Source: Streptomyces diastatochromogenes
Lineage (GTDB): Bacteria > Actinomycetota > Actinomycetes > Streptomycetales > Streptomycetaceae
Assembly (NCBI RefSeq): GCF_002242805.1
Contig: NZ_MCGQ01000020.1
Span: 339,186 to 403,185, forward strand
Direction of reading: 5' to 3'
Length of the DNA: 64,000 nt
The position numbers were made by a program, and so were the translations under genes. Shown in pieces: positions 1 to 8,130 of the stretch. The stretch's first letter is position 1, and each line of letters begins with the position of its first letter. The notes beneath the pieces are model-generated. The model had not been told where the DNA came from, searched no databases, and saw only the letters and a list, made by a program, of their open reading frames with translations.

Positions 1-239
1 CAGCCCGGGGGCCTCGTTGGCTTTCCATCCTCGGGCCGTTGCGCAGGCGTCGACCCGGGCCTGTTTCGGCCGGGCGGTGCAACACCCTTTATGTAGGCGC
101 CAGTTACTCCCCGCTCACTTCCTCGGTGAGCGCGTCCAGCCCGCCTGAGCTGCGGTTCCTGGGAATCACACGAACCGCCGATCTCAGAGCGATCAAGGTT
201 TCATGTTTTCAACGCCTCGCTGGAACAAGCCAGTTGGAG
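1..239. other. Left-edge non-coding stretch upstream of the first gene
   Basis: No convincing gene is seen. An open frame continues upstream from the first CDS, but its translation is Arg/Ser-rich and lacks the family-like sequence that begins near 240. Positions 80-215 are less GC-rich than the rest of the window, as expected for a promoter region. The neighbouring gene to the left lies outside the window. Confidence 0.4.
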
Positions 240-1241
240 ATGAACTCCTGGGACAAGCCGAATCGACGAACTGGAAAAGCCTTGTTCGAGAAGCTGCCTG
301 GCCGTCAGATCGAGATCTCCTGGCCCGACCTTGGCATCACGGTCACCGCCGACCTTGACGACCGCAACCCGGCACTCGCCGACGCCCTGTGGGAGTCCTT
401 GCCCTACCAAAGCCTCCAGGGACACGCCCTCATCGCGGGAGAACACCTCTACCACGTAGCGCCGATACCGACTCTGCTGCACACCCCCCACGCCACCCGT
501 GTCCCCGACCGGCGCGAGGCCCCCGACGGCACCGTGTTCTGCTCCGGCCTGCAGCACCTGGGCATCAAGTACGGCACCCTGACCGAGCCGATGCCCGCCA
601 CCCCCGTCGGCCAGATTCGTGAGGCGGACATGCCCGCCCTGCTGGAAGCCGGGGCCGCGATCTGGGACGCCGTCTACTCCACGAAGAAGCAGATCATCGC
701 CGAAGTCCGCCGCGCAGGCGAGCCGGGCGGCCACCGCATCCCGATGCTCCACGCCACCAACACGCGCGCCAGTCACCTGATCGCCGACATCGTCGCCGAG
801 ACCGAGAAGATCTGGCTCGCACCCCCGGCCGAGCTGGACGACCTCCACCGGGGCATCATCCCCTCCCAGGCAGGCAACTTCGGCACCGTCCTGCCCACCC
901 TGCTGTTCGTCAACGGCGAGACCCGGCCCCTGGGTTACGCCGCCTACGGCGGACTCGTCCGTGCCGCCGTCCAGGACATGCCCATGGCATCCCTCGTCCA
1001 CATGGCCCGCCTCCTGGTCGGAGTCCCCGCCGAGTTCCTGGGCTACTGCGGCCTGGAGAAGCTGTGGGCGTTCACCCAGCGCTTCCTCGACGTCCTCGAC
1101 CGCCTCGACCGAGACGACTTCTACGCCGTCACCAGCCAGATGGCCCTCTACATCAACTGCCTCGGCGGCTGGAACCTCCAGCTGTACCCGTGGGAGACCG
1201 GAGACCACCTGCGCCAGCAGGCCGCCACGGCCGGCGCGTAG
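240..1241 (+). CDS. Cucumopine-synthase-like protein (cyclophilin-like fold plus C-terminal helical bundle)
   Basis: The protein is 333 aa from the ATG at 240. Residues of roughly 15-125 read like the small beta-barrel shared by DUF3830 proteins and the N-terminal half of cucumopine synthase: an EISWPDLGITVTADL strand, then a GTVFCSG...GIKYG segment typical of cyclophilin-like folds. The remainder is mostly alpha-helical and resembles the C-terminal helical bundle of cucumopine synthase. Cucumopine synthase joins L-histidine and 2-oxoglutarate through imine formation and a Pictet-Spengler-type ring closure. By analogy this enzyme could condense an amine with a 2-oxo acid or aldehyde, but that is inference. 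It is the first gene of a five-gene same-strand run. The start is uncertain: GGAG sits directly against the ATG, so a leaderless or alternative start is possible. The first codons are less GC-rich than the rest, in keeping with acquired DNA. Confidence 0.6.
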   Translation: MNSWDKPNRRTGKALFEKLPGRQIEISWPDLGITVTADLDDRNPALADALWESLPYQSLQGHALIAGEHLYHVAPIPTLLHTPHATRVPDRREAPDGTVFCSGLQHLGIKYGTLTEPMPATPVGQIREADMPALLEAGAAIWDAVYSTKKQIIAEVRRAGEPGGHRIPMLHATNTRASHLIADIVAETEKIWLAPPAELDDLHRGIIPSQAGNFGTVLPTLLFVNGETRPLGYAAYGGLVRAAVQDMPMASLVHMARLLVGVPAEFLGYCGLEKLWAFTQRFLDVLDRLDRDDFYAVTSQMALYINCLGGWNLQLYPWETGDHLRQQAATAGA

Positions 1242-1272
1242 CCATGCCCGGAGCCACAGGAGAAGGAAGACC

Positions 1273-2319
1273 TTGAGCGCCCTGCCTGCCCGCGCTGACG
1301 CCGTCGTCATCGGCGGGGGAGTGATCGGAACCTCCGCCGCCTACCATCTCGCCGAAGCCGGCGTGAACACCGTGCTGCTGGAACGCGGAAGCCTCGGCGG
1401 CGGGGCATCCGCGCACACGGCGGGCATGGTCCGCACCTACTTCCCCGGCGACCCCCATACCGGGCAGATGGCCGTGCGCAGCCTGAACGCCTACCACGAC
1501 TTCGCCCGCCACACCGCAGCCCCACTCGCCCTGAAGCGGCTCGGTTTCATGGTGCTGTTCACCGACGAACAGCAGATCGCCGATTTCGAGGGCGGCCATC
1601 AAGCCCAGCAGGCCGCCGGCGTCCAAGTCGGCCTGATCAGTGCCCGCGAAGCGTCCGGACTCAACCCGCTGATCAACGAGCGCGCCGTCCTGGCCGCCGC
1701 CTGGTCGCCTGAGGCGTACCACGTGGACGGCCTCGACATCGTCCGCGGCTACGCCGCCGCCGCCCGCAATCACGGCGCGCGCCTGTTCACCCACACACCC
1801 GTCACACGCATCGACGACGACAACACCATCCACACCCCGCAGGGCAGCATCAAGGCGGACAGCATCGTGTGCACGGCCGGGCCCTGGTCCGGCGAGGTGG
1901 CATCCATGGCGTCGGTCGACCTGCCGATGAGACCCCACGCGATCGAGATGCTGTTCACCGACATCCCGCCCTCCCCGCATCGCGAGATGCCCATGACGAT
2001 GCACGCCACATCCGGCCTGCGGATCCGCTCGTGGAAGGACCGCATCCTCCTCGCCATGGGCGTACCCAAGGCCGGCGAAACACGCGAAGCCTGGCTCGGC
2101 CGCATCGTCGGCCATCTCGGCACCCTGTTCCCCGCCTTGGACGGCATCGGCCTGCACCGCGCGTGGAGCGGCGATTTCGACGCCGGCCCCAACAACACCG
2201 CCGTCATCGGCGAACACCCCACCCGCCGCTTCCTGTACGCGGCCGGATTCACCGGCGCGGGCCTGTGCCAGGCACCCGCGGCCGGGGAAAAGCTCCGGGA
2301 CCTACTGATCGTCAAGTAG
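1273..2319 (+). CDS. FAD-dependent amino-acid oxidase-like oxidoreductase (DAO family)
   Basis: The protein is 348 aa when started at the TTG at 1273, which has a good AGGAGAAGGA ribosome site just upstream. The N-terminus carries the Rossmann dinucleotide motif VVIGGGVIGTSAAYHLAEAG followed by an acidic strand end (LLER) and a GASAHTAGMV loop, the usual DAO-family arrangement. The C-terminus has the FAD-contacting YAAGFTGAGLCQAPA segment. Family members (glycine/D-amino-acid oxidases, sarcosine and proline oxidases) oxidise the C-N bond of amines or imino acids. Here it follows the cucumopine-synthase-like gene by 31 bp, so a plausible role is oxidation or aromatisation of the ring amine made by that protein. 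The substrate cannot be read from the sequence. A much longer upstream extension of the frame exists but lies inside the previous gene and is rejected. Confidence 0.8.
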   Translation: MSALPARADAVVIGGGVIGTSAAYHLAEAGVNTVLLERGSLGGGASAHTAGMVRTYFPGDPHTGQMAVRSLNAYHDFARHTAAPLALKRLGFMVLFTDEQQIADFEGGHQAQQAAGVQVGLISAREASGLNPLINERAVLAAAWSPEAYHVDGLDIVRGYAAAARNHGARLFTHTPVTRIDDDNTIHTPQGSIKADSIVCTAGPWSGEVASMASVDLPMRPHAIEMLFTDIPPSPHREMPMTMHATSGLRIRSWKDRILLAMGVPKAGETREAWLGRIVGHLGTLFPALDGIGLHRAWSGDFDAGPNNTAVIGEHPTRRFLYAAGFTGAGLCQAPAAGEKLRDLLIVK

Positions 2320-2341
2320 CCCCATGACAGGTAGGAATGAC

Positions 2342-4138
2342 GTGATTGTTCTTGGATGTAATGGTTTCAGTCGGGTGTCGGAGTTCTTCTCCGAACGGCT
2401 CGGTGCGACCGGCATCAACAAGCATTACCTCTTGGGCCACGACGCCGCCGCCGCACTCCTGATCGACGGCCGTCTGGTCGCCGCGGCGGAGGAAGAACGC
2501 CTCAACCGGGAGAAGAAGACCACCGACTTCCCGGTGAACGCGATCGACTGGTGCCTCGAGGAAGCCGGGATCACGTTCGATGACGTCGACCTGTTCGCCT
2601 TCCCCTGGAACTGGTCCACCCAGGTTCTGAACGAGCTCCTGGACGGCATACGCACCTCGCCGATGCCGCAGGCCGCGAAGACCCGCCTCATGAGTGACAT
2701 GGCCGATCTGTTCGACGAGGTCGTCAGCCACGAAGCGATCCTCGCGGACTTCGAGGCCCGCACCGGACACCGCCCCGACCCGGCCAAGGTCCGCTTCGTT
2801 CCGCACCACCTGGCCCACGCCACGACCGGCTACTACCTCGCCGGGATGAAGGACTCCGCGTTCCTCGTCAGCGACGGCCGCGCCGAACGCTTCTCGACCT
2901 TGACGGGCGAGATCCGCGACGGCCGGATCACCGTCTTCGACGACACCGTCACCGGCGCCCAGCACTCCATCGGCACCCTGTTCTCCGCCATCACCCGCTT
3001 CCTCGGCTTCGTCCCCAACAACGACGAGTACAAGGTGATGGGCCTGGCCGGATACGCCGCCCCGCCGACGCCGAACCCGTTCATCGACAAGCTCCTGACG
3101 CTGCACGACGACGGCCGCTACAGCTTCACCAAGCCCCTTCAGACCGACGACCTGCACAGTCACGACGCCCTGTTCGAGGAGTACTTCGGGCCCTTCGAGG
3201 ACACCCTCGCATACACGTCCCGCGTCGCCGCTGCCGCGCAGCAGATGCTGAACGTCGCCACCGCCCACCAGGTCGGCCACCTGGAGAAGAGGACGGATCT
3301 CAACCGGCTGTTGTTCGAAGGCGGCGTCGCCCTGAACTGCCTGAACAACACCCCGATGTTCGAAGGCTCCCGCTTCGAGGACATGCAGGTCAGCTTCGGC
3401 GCCTCCGACACCGGCATCACCATCGGAGCCGCGGCCCACGCCTGGCTCAACCACCCCGACACCGCCCCCGCGGACATCCGCGCCGCCGCCTCCGCACCCG
3501 TCACCCCCTATCTGGGCCCGGCCTACGACGAGGCCGCGATCGAGGAGGCCCTCCAGGGCTTCGCCGGCCGCGTCGTCGTCTCGCGCCTGGACGATGACGA
3601 GGTCGTCGAGCAGGTGGCGAAGCTGCTGACGAAGAAGGTCGTCATCGGCTGGTTCGAAGGCCGCGTCGAGCACGGGCCACGCGCGCTGGGGCATCGCAGC
3701 ATCCTCGCCAACCCCGGCTTCACCGACATCAAGGACATCATCAACACCCGGGTCAAGCACCGCGAACCCTTCCGCCCGTTCGCTCCCCTCGTCCTCGAAG
3801 AGCAGGCACCGAAGATCTTCGACATGGGGCGTAAGACCAGTTCCCCGTACATGACGTTCGTCTTCCCCGTCCGCGACGCGTACAAGGACCGCATCCCCGG
3901 CGCCGTACACGTGGACGGCACCTCCCGTATTCAGACCCTGACCGACGAGGGAACCCCACGGCTCACGGCGCTGCTGCGGAAGTTCATCGAACTCACCGGC
4001 ACCCCGTGCCTGATCAACACCTCGTTCAACGTCGCCGGCGAACCCATCGTCTGCACCCCTGCCGACGCCCTGAACTGCTTCATGGGCACCGAGATCGACT
4101 ACCTGATCCTCGGCAACCACCTCATCGCCAAGAACTAG
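2342..4138 (+). CDS. NodU/CmcH/TobZ-family O-carbamoyltransferase
   Basis: The protein is 598 aa from the GTG at 2342, which has a GGTAGGA ribosome site and gives the family-typical start MIVLGCNGFSR. An ATG at 2324 would add six residues but has no ribosome site. The N-terminal Kae1-like domain has the metal-binding GHDAAAALL motif (about residues 32-40), the AAAEEERLNREKK segment and a PHHLAHATTGYY motif with paired His. The C-terminal YrdC-like part contains the GRVEHGPRALGHRSILA and INTSFNVAGEPIV signatures. These enzymes make carbamoyl-adenylate from carbamoyl phosphate and ATP and transfer the carbamoyl group to a hydroxyl of a secondary metabolite or Nod factor. Its presence is the strongest sign that this cluster builds a small-molecule product with a carbamate ester. 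The acceptor is unknown. Confidence 0.9.
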   Translation: MIVLGCNGFSRVSEFFSERLGATGINKHYLLGHDAAAALLIDGRLVAAAEEERLNREKKTTDFPVNAIDWCLEEAGITFDDVDLFAFPWNWSTQVLNELLDGIRTSPMPQAAKTRLMSDMADLFDEVVSHEAILADFEARTGHRPDPAKVRFVPHHLAHATTGYYLAGMKDSAFLVSDGRAERFSTLTGEIRDGRITVFDDTVTGAQHSIGTLFSAITRFLGFVPNNDEYKVMGLAGYAAPPTPNPFIDKLLTLHDDGRYSFTKPLQTDDLHSHDALFEEYFGPFEDTLAYTSRVAAAAQQMLNVATAHQVGHLEKRTDLNRLLFEGGVALNCLNNTPMFEGSRFEDMQVSFGASDTGITIGAAAHAWLNHPDTAPADIRAAASAPVTPYLGPAYDEAAIEEALQGFAGRVVVSRLDDDEVVEQVAKLLTKKVVIGWFEGRVEHGPRALGHRSILANPGFTDIKDIINTRVKHREPFRPFAPLVLEEQAPKIFDMGRKTSSPYMTFVFPVRDAYKDRIPGAVHVDGTSRIQTLTDEGTPRLTALLRKFIELTGTPCLINTSFNVAGEPIVCTPADALNCFMGTEIDYLILGNHLIAKN

Positions 4139-4153
4139 AAGAAGGAGCACTCC

Positions 4154-4636
4154 GTGCCGACGATCCAGCGCAAGCACACCATGTACCACTCCACCGTCCT
4201 CGACGCCGACCCGGACACCGTGTGGGCGACCGTCCGCGACGCCATGCAGATCCTGGACATCGTGTCCCCGGGCGACCTGGACATCCACCGGGACGTCAGC
4301 TGGGTCGAGGGCGGCTCGGTCGACACCGTCCCGGCCCGCTACGACTTCAGGCTCACGCTCAACGGCCGTCTCGTCCAGCAGGAGATCGCCGCCCGCGACG
4401 AGATCAACAAGACCCAGTCCTACCGGGCTGTCGCCCCCACCAGCGGTGTCGCCAGGTACGAGGCCACCATCCGCGTGTTCCCCATCACCAACGACCCGGC
4501 CCGCAGCTTCTTCGACTGGTCACGGACCCTGGAGATCGCCGAGGACGCCGACCTGGACGTGGTCGAGGCCATCATCGACGTCATGGAGAAGCAGACCGAC
4601 GCCGTACGGGACCACTTCGCGAAGACCGCGAAGTGA
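4154..4636 (+). CDS. SRPBCC (START/Bet v1-like) ligand-binding or cyclase-like protein
   Basis: The protein is 160 aa from a GTG at 4154 with AAGGAG upstream. The opening HTMYHSTVLDADPDTVWATVRDA is typical of SRPBCC proteins: a first beta strand, then the helix-forming A-D-x-V-W motif. It is followed by alternating strands (YDFRLTLNG, YEATIRVFPI) and a long C-terminal helix rich in acidic residues, matching the helix-grip fold. Members include polyketide cyclases, aromatases and steroid carriers, and many simply hold hydrophobic ligands. It lies 15 bp after the carbamoyltransferase and overlaps the next start by four bases, so it is surely part of the same operon. A role in shielding or cyclising a pathway intermediate is inference. 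Confidence 0.75.
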   Translation: MPTIQRKHTMYHSTVLDADPDTVWATVRDAMQILDIVSPGDLDIHRDVSWVEGGSVDTVPARYDFRLTLNGRLVQQEIAARDEINKTQSYRAVAPTSGVARYEATIRVFPITNDPARSFFDWSRTLEIAEDADLDVVEAIIDVMEKQTDAVRDHFAKTAK

Positions 4637-5259
4637 GTGACGCGACGACGCTCGTACTGCTGCGGCACGGCGAAACCCTGCTCACCCCGCAGCGGCGGCT
4701 CTCCGGCAGCGGAGGATCCAACCCGGGACTCTCACCGGCCGGACGCCGCCAAGCCGGAGCGGCAGCAGAGGCTCTCGCCCACCGCGGCGACATCGCGGCG
4801 GTCGTCACGTCACCGATGCGGCGCTGCCAGGAGACCGCTCATTCCGTGGCCGCGCGCCTTGGCCTGAGCGTCCAGGTCGAGCGGGATCTACGGGAAGCGG
4901 ACTTCGGCGCCTGGGAAGGCCTGACCTTCACCGAAGTCCGCGAACGCTACCCGGACGACCTGAGCGCCTGGTTCGCCTCGCCCGAGCGTCCCCCGTCGGG
5001 CGCGGGCGAGACCATGCAGCAGGTCACCCGCCGGGTCACCGCCGTACGAGACGGCCTCCTGTCCCAGTACGCCGGCGCCACGGTTCTCGTCGTCTCCCAC
5101 GTCGGACCACTCAGAACCCTGATTCGCCTCGCGCTCCAAGCCCCACCACACAGCCTGTTCCGCATGGAAGTCGCAGCGGCCTCCCTGTCGACCGTGACGT
5201 ACGACGAGGACGGCACCGCCACGGTGCAGGCCCTCAATGACACCCACCACTTGAACTGA
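4633..5259 (+). CDS. Histidine phosphatase superfamily protein (phosphoglycerate-mutase-like)
   Basis: The protein is 208 aa from a GTG at 4633 that overlaps the preceding stop codon, so translation is probably coupled. The N-terminal LVLLRHGET holds the catalytic RHG motif with the phosphorylated His. TSPMRRCQETA supplies the second conserved Arg region, READFGAWEG is the typical acidic segment, and VVSHVGPLRTLIR carries the second catalytic His. This is the alpha-ribazole phosphatase/PGM-like branch, which removes phosphate from small metabolites. As the last gene of the cluster it may dephosphorylate a phosphorylated intermediate, or act as a general phosphatase. A perfect hairpin follows the stop codon. 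There is nothing to tie it to cobalamin synthesis here. Confidence 0.85.
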   Translation: MSDATTLVLLRHGETLLTPQRRLSGSGGSNPGLSPAGRRQAGAAAEALAHRGDIAAVVTSPMRRCQETAHSVAARLGLSVQVERDLREADFGAWEGLTFTEVRERYPDDLSAWFASPERPPSGAGETMQQVTRRVTAVRDGLLSQYAGATVLVVSHVGPLRTLIRLALQAPPHSLFRMEVAAASLSTVTYDEDGTATVQALNDTHHLN

Positions 5260-5266
5260 ACCGCAC

Positions 5267-5304
5267 GTCGAAGGGCCCCACCGCGAACGGTGGGGCCCTT
5301 CGAC
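5267..5304. terminator. 16-bp perfect hairpin after the cluster
   Basis: The arms 5267-5282 and 5289-5304 pair perfectly over 16 bp around a six-base loop. The hairpin is G+C-rich without a long T run, as usual in Streptomyces. It lies between the histidine phosphatase stop and the 3' end of the convergent tRNA-Ser, so it may serve both directions. Confidence 0.85.
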
Positions 5305-5323
5305 ATCGTGCCCGGTGAGGCAC

Positions 5324-5411
5324 TGGCGGAGGATACGAGATTCGAACTCGTGAGGGGTTGCCCCCAACACGCTTTCCAAGCGTGCGCCCTAGGCCTCTAG
5401 GCGAATCCTCC
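5324..5411 (-). tRNA. tRNA-Ser (anticodon GGA)
   Basis: On the minus strand the acceptor GGAGGAT pairs with ATCCTCC. A 3' CCA is encoded at 5324-5326 and the discriminator base is G. The anticodon loop TTGGAAA between CACGC and GCGTG gives GGA, and a long variable arm typical of serine tRNA is present. The 3' end faces the accessory cluster to the left, the usual geometry for elements that integrate at tRNA 3' ends. Confidence 0.95.
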
Positions 5412-5504
5412 GCCGGAAACATTACATGACCGAGAGGGGTGCTCGCGAACACGTTCCCGCAGGCCGTCATCGGGTACAGCCCGCGGGCCGCGATCGGGTA
5501 CTGT

Positions 5505-5600
5505 GGGCGCAGCCCCTCACGCGGCGCTATCTGACTGAACTCCCCCAGGGCCGGAAGGCAGCAAGGGTAGGTCGGCTCTGGCGGGTGCGTGGGGGGCCCT
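5505..5600 (+). ncRNA. ffs: Signal recognition particle RNA (small bacterial 4.5S type)
   Basis: The apical loop region CCGGAAGGCAGCAAGGGTAG at about 5551-5570 carries the conserved GGAA tetraloop and symmetric-loop residues that bind Ffh. The flanks GCCCCTCACGC (5512-5522) and GCGTGGGGGGC (near 5587-5597) pair to close the long hairpin. The RNA scaffolds co-translational targeting of membrane and secreted proteins. The position directly upstream of dnaX is, from memory, typical for Streptomyces. The exact ends are estimated from the pairing. Confidence 0.92.
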
Positions 5601-5666
5601 TGTGTTTGCCGGGGCGGGAGCCTTCGGCGGGGTTGGTTGTCAGTGGGCGCCTATAACCTCGTATGC

Positions 5667-7988
5667 GTGTCGTCTCTCGCGCTGTACCGCCGCTATCGCC
5701 CGGAGACCTTTGCCGAGGTCATCGGGCAGGAGCATGTCACCGACCCGCTGCAGCAGGCGCTGCGGAACAACCGGGTCAATCACGCGTACCTGTTCAGCGG
5801 GCCGCGCGGGTGTGGCAAGACGACCAGCGCGCGGATCCTGGCGCGCTGCCTGAACTGTGAGCAAGGTCCCACGCCGACCCCGTGCGGGGAGTGCCAGTCG
5901 TGCCGGGACCTGGCGCGGAACGGCCCGGGTTCGATCGACGTCATCGAGATCGACGCGGCATCCCACGGTGGTGTGGACGACGCCCGTGAGCTGCGCGAGA
6001 AGGCCTTCTTCGGGCCCGCCGCCAGCCGGTACAAGATCTACATCATCGACGAGGCCCACATGGTCACGTCGGCCGGCTTCAACGCGCTGCTGAAGGTCGT
6101 CGAGGAGCCGCCGGAGCACCTCAAGTTCATCTTCGCCACCACCGAGCCCGAGAAGGTCATCGGGACGATCCGGTCGCGGACCCATCACTATCCGTTCCGG
6201 CTCGTGCCGCCGGGGACGCTGCGCGACTACCTCGCCGAGGTGTGCCAGCGGGAGGACATCCCCGTCGAGGAGGGTGTGCTGCCGCTCGTCGTGCGGGCCG
6301 GAGCCGGTTCCGTGCGTGACTCCATGTCCGTCATGGACCAGCTCCTCGCCGGTGCGCGGGAGGAAGGTGTGACCTATGCCATGGCCACCTCTCTCCTCGG
6401 TTACACCGACGGGTCCCTGCTCGACTCCGTCGTCGAGGCCTTCGCCACCGGTGACGGGGCCGCCGCCTTCGAGGTCGTCGACCGCATCATCGAGGGCGGC
6501 AACGACCCGCGTCGCTTCGTCGCCGACCTGCTGGAGCGGCTGCGGGACCTGGTGATCCTCGCCGCGGTGCCGGACGCGGCGGAGAAGGGCCTCTTCGATG
6601 CCCCGGCCGACGTCCTGGAGCGGATGCAGGCCCAGGCCGGCACGTTCGGCGCCGCCGAGCTGAGCCGCGCCGCCGACCTCGTCAACGAGGGCCTCACCGA
6701 GATGCGCGGCGCCACCTCTCCCCGCCTCCAGCTCGAACTCATCTGCGCCCGCGTCCTGCTTCCCGCCGCCTACGGGGACGAGCGGTCCGTGATGGCCCGC
6801 CTCGACCGCCTTGAGCGCGGCGTCAACTTCGTGGGCGCCGGCGGTGCGCCCGCCATGGGGTACGTCCCCGGACCCGAGGCCCACGCGGGCATGGCTCAGG
6901 CGGGCCCGGCCCAGGGGGGTGCGCCGGTGCAGCCCGGTGGCGGGCCCGCCGCCGCTCGTGCGGCCGTACGGGGTTCGGGTGCGCCCGGTGGACCAGGTGG
7001 ACCGGGCGGCTCCGGTGGCGCGGCTGCGGGGGCGCCTACGGCTCCTGCGCCCGCCCCTGCGCCGACTCCGGCACCCCCCGCGCCCGCTCCGGCGGCCGCT
7101 GCTCCGGCAGCCGTCGCTCCGGCACCCCCTGCCCCGCCGGCCCCTGCTCCCGCAGCCCCTGCCCCGGCGGCCCAGGCTCCGGCCCCCGGCGCCTGGCCCA
7201 CCGCCGCCCAGGCCGGCGGCGGCCGGCGCCCCGGTGGCTGGCCCACGGCCGCTCCCGCGGGCGGCCAGCAGGGCCCCGCGGGCGGCCAGCAGGGCCCCGC
7301 CCCGGCCCAGCCCCAGCCCCAGGCACCCCCTGCCCCAGCGGCGCCCTCGGCCCCGGCCCAGGCTCCGGCCCCGGCGGCCCCCACCGGCGGCCTCGACCCC
7401 CGCATGCTCTGGCCGAACATCCTGGAGGCCGTCAAGAACCGCCGCCGCTTCACCTGGATCCTGCTCAGCCAGAACGCCCAGGTGGCCGGCTTCGACGGCA
7501 CCACCCTCCAGCTCGGCTTCGTCAACGCCGGCGCGCGCGACAACTTCGCGAGCAGCGGCAGCGAGGACGTGCTGCGGCAGGCGCTGGCCGAGCAGTTCAA
7601 CGTGCAGTGGAAGGTCGAGGCGATCGTCGACCCCTCGGGCGGCTCCGCGCCCCCGCCGTCCGGCGGCTCCCCGGGCTTCGGCGGTGGCGGCGGCGCGGGC
7701 TACGGCAGCGCGCCCGCCGGCGGTGGCTACGGCGCCCCCGCCGCACCTCGCCCCGCGGCACCGCAGCCGGTGGCCCCCGCGCCCGCCGCACCCCAGGGCA
7801 GCGCCCCGGCCACCCCGGCACCGGCAACCCCTGCCCCGCAGTCCGCTCCCGAACCGCCTCCCGTCGCCCCCGAGGACGACATCCCCGAGGACGACGACCC
7901 CGACCTCGACGAGTCGGCGCTCTCCGGTCACGAACTGATCGTGCGGGAGCTGGGGGCGACGGTGATGGAGGAGTTCTCGAACGAGTAG
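5667..7988 (+). CDS. dnaX: DNA polymerase III subunits gamma and tau
   Basis: The protein is 773 aa from the GTG at 5667, giving MSSLALYRRYRPETFAEVIG, the conserved DnaX start; the frame runs further upstream only through the SRP RNA. Residues 1-230 are the AAA+ clamp-loader ATPase, with Walker A GPRGCGKTT, a four-cysteine zinc site (CLNCEQ...CGECQSC), DEAH Walker B and the TTEPEK sensor region. Domain III follows to about residue 370. A very long Pro/Ala/Gly-rich linker then surrounds a tau-like domain (DPRMLWPNILEAVKNRRRFTW to the QWKVEAIVD region), and there is an acidic tail. It loads the beta clamp and organises the replisome. No A-rich slippery site for the frameshift that makes gamma in E. 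coli is visible. Confidence 0.97.
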   Translation: MSSLALYRRYRPETFAEVIGQEHVTDPLQQALRNNRVNHAYLFSGPRGCGKTTSARILARCLNCEQGPTPTPCGECQSCRDLARNGPGSIDVIEIDAASHGGVDDARELREKAFFGPAASRYKIYIIDEAHMVTSAGFNALLKVVEEPPEHLKFIFATTEPEKVIGTIRSRTHHYPFRLVPPGTLRDYLAEVCQREDIPVEEGVLPLVVRAGAGSVRDSMSVMDQLLAGAREEGVTYAMATSLLGYTDGSLLDSVVEAFATGDGAAAFEVVDRIIEGGNDPRRFVADLLERLRDLVILAAVPDAAEKGLFDAPADVLERMQAQAGTFGAAELSRAADLVNEGLTEMRGATSPRLQLELICARVLLPAAYGDERSVMARLDRLERGVNFVGAGGAPAMGYVPGPEAHAGMAQAGPAQGGAPVQPGGGPAAARAAVRGSGAPGGPGGPGGSGGAAAGAPTAPAPAPAPTPAPPAPAPAAAAPAAVAPAPPAPPAPAPAAPAPAAQAPAPGAWPTAAQAGGGRRPGGWPTAAPAGGQQGPAGGQQGPAPAQPQPQAPPAPAAPSAPAQAPAPAAPTGGLDPRMLWPNILEAVKNRRRFTWILLSQNAQVAGFDGTTLQLGFVNAGARDNFASSGSEDVLRQALAEQFNVQWKVEAIVDPSGGSAPPPSGGSPGFGGGGGAGYGSAPAGGGYGAPAAPRPAAPQPVAPAPAAPQGSAPATPAPATPAPQSAPEPPPVAPEDDIPEDDDPDLDESALSGHELIVRELGATVMEEFSNE

Positions 7989-8010
7989 GAACGAGTAGGC
8001 ACGGGCGCGA

Positions 8011-8060
8011 GTTCAGCCCGTCCGGCGTTCGAGGACGAGGCCGTTCCGGCCGACAGCGGG
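8011..8060. repeat. Probable Streptomyces intergenic interspersed repeat
   Basis: The dnaX-purD gap begins with a short tandem duplication of the dnaX end (GAACGAGTAG twice). It then holds a block containing CAGCCCGTCCGGCGTTCGAG and a following GACGAGGCCGTTC segment. From memory this block is very common in intergenic regions of streptomycetes. There is no second copy in this window, so the repeat status rests on recollection. Confidence 0.45.
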
Positions 8061-8130
8061 CGCCCTTCGTAGGAACGCACAGCTTCCCCGCCCCCCGACC
8101 TTCGGCAACCTTGCCATTAGGCTGACCCCC

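Noticed and set aside
2312..4288. A 658-codon minus-strand frame opposite the carbamoyltransferase
   Set aside because: The plus strand has all carbamoyltransferase motifs; the antisense translation is Gly/Val/Asp-rich and unlike any family.
4633..5259. Alpha-ribazole phosphatase of cobalamin synthesis
   Set aside because: The histidine phosphatase motifs fit, but no cobalamin genes are nearby and the context is a carbamoyltransferase cluster.
5667..7988. Programmed frameshift in dnaX giving a short gamma subunit
   Set aside because: No A-rich slippery heptamer with a following pseudoknot is visible in this GC-rich gene; only the full-length product is supported.
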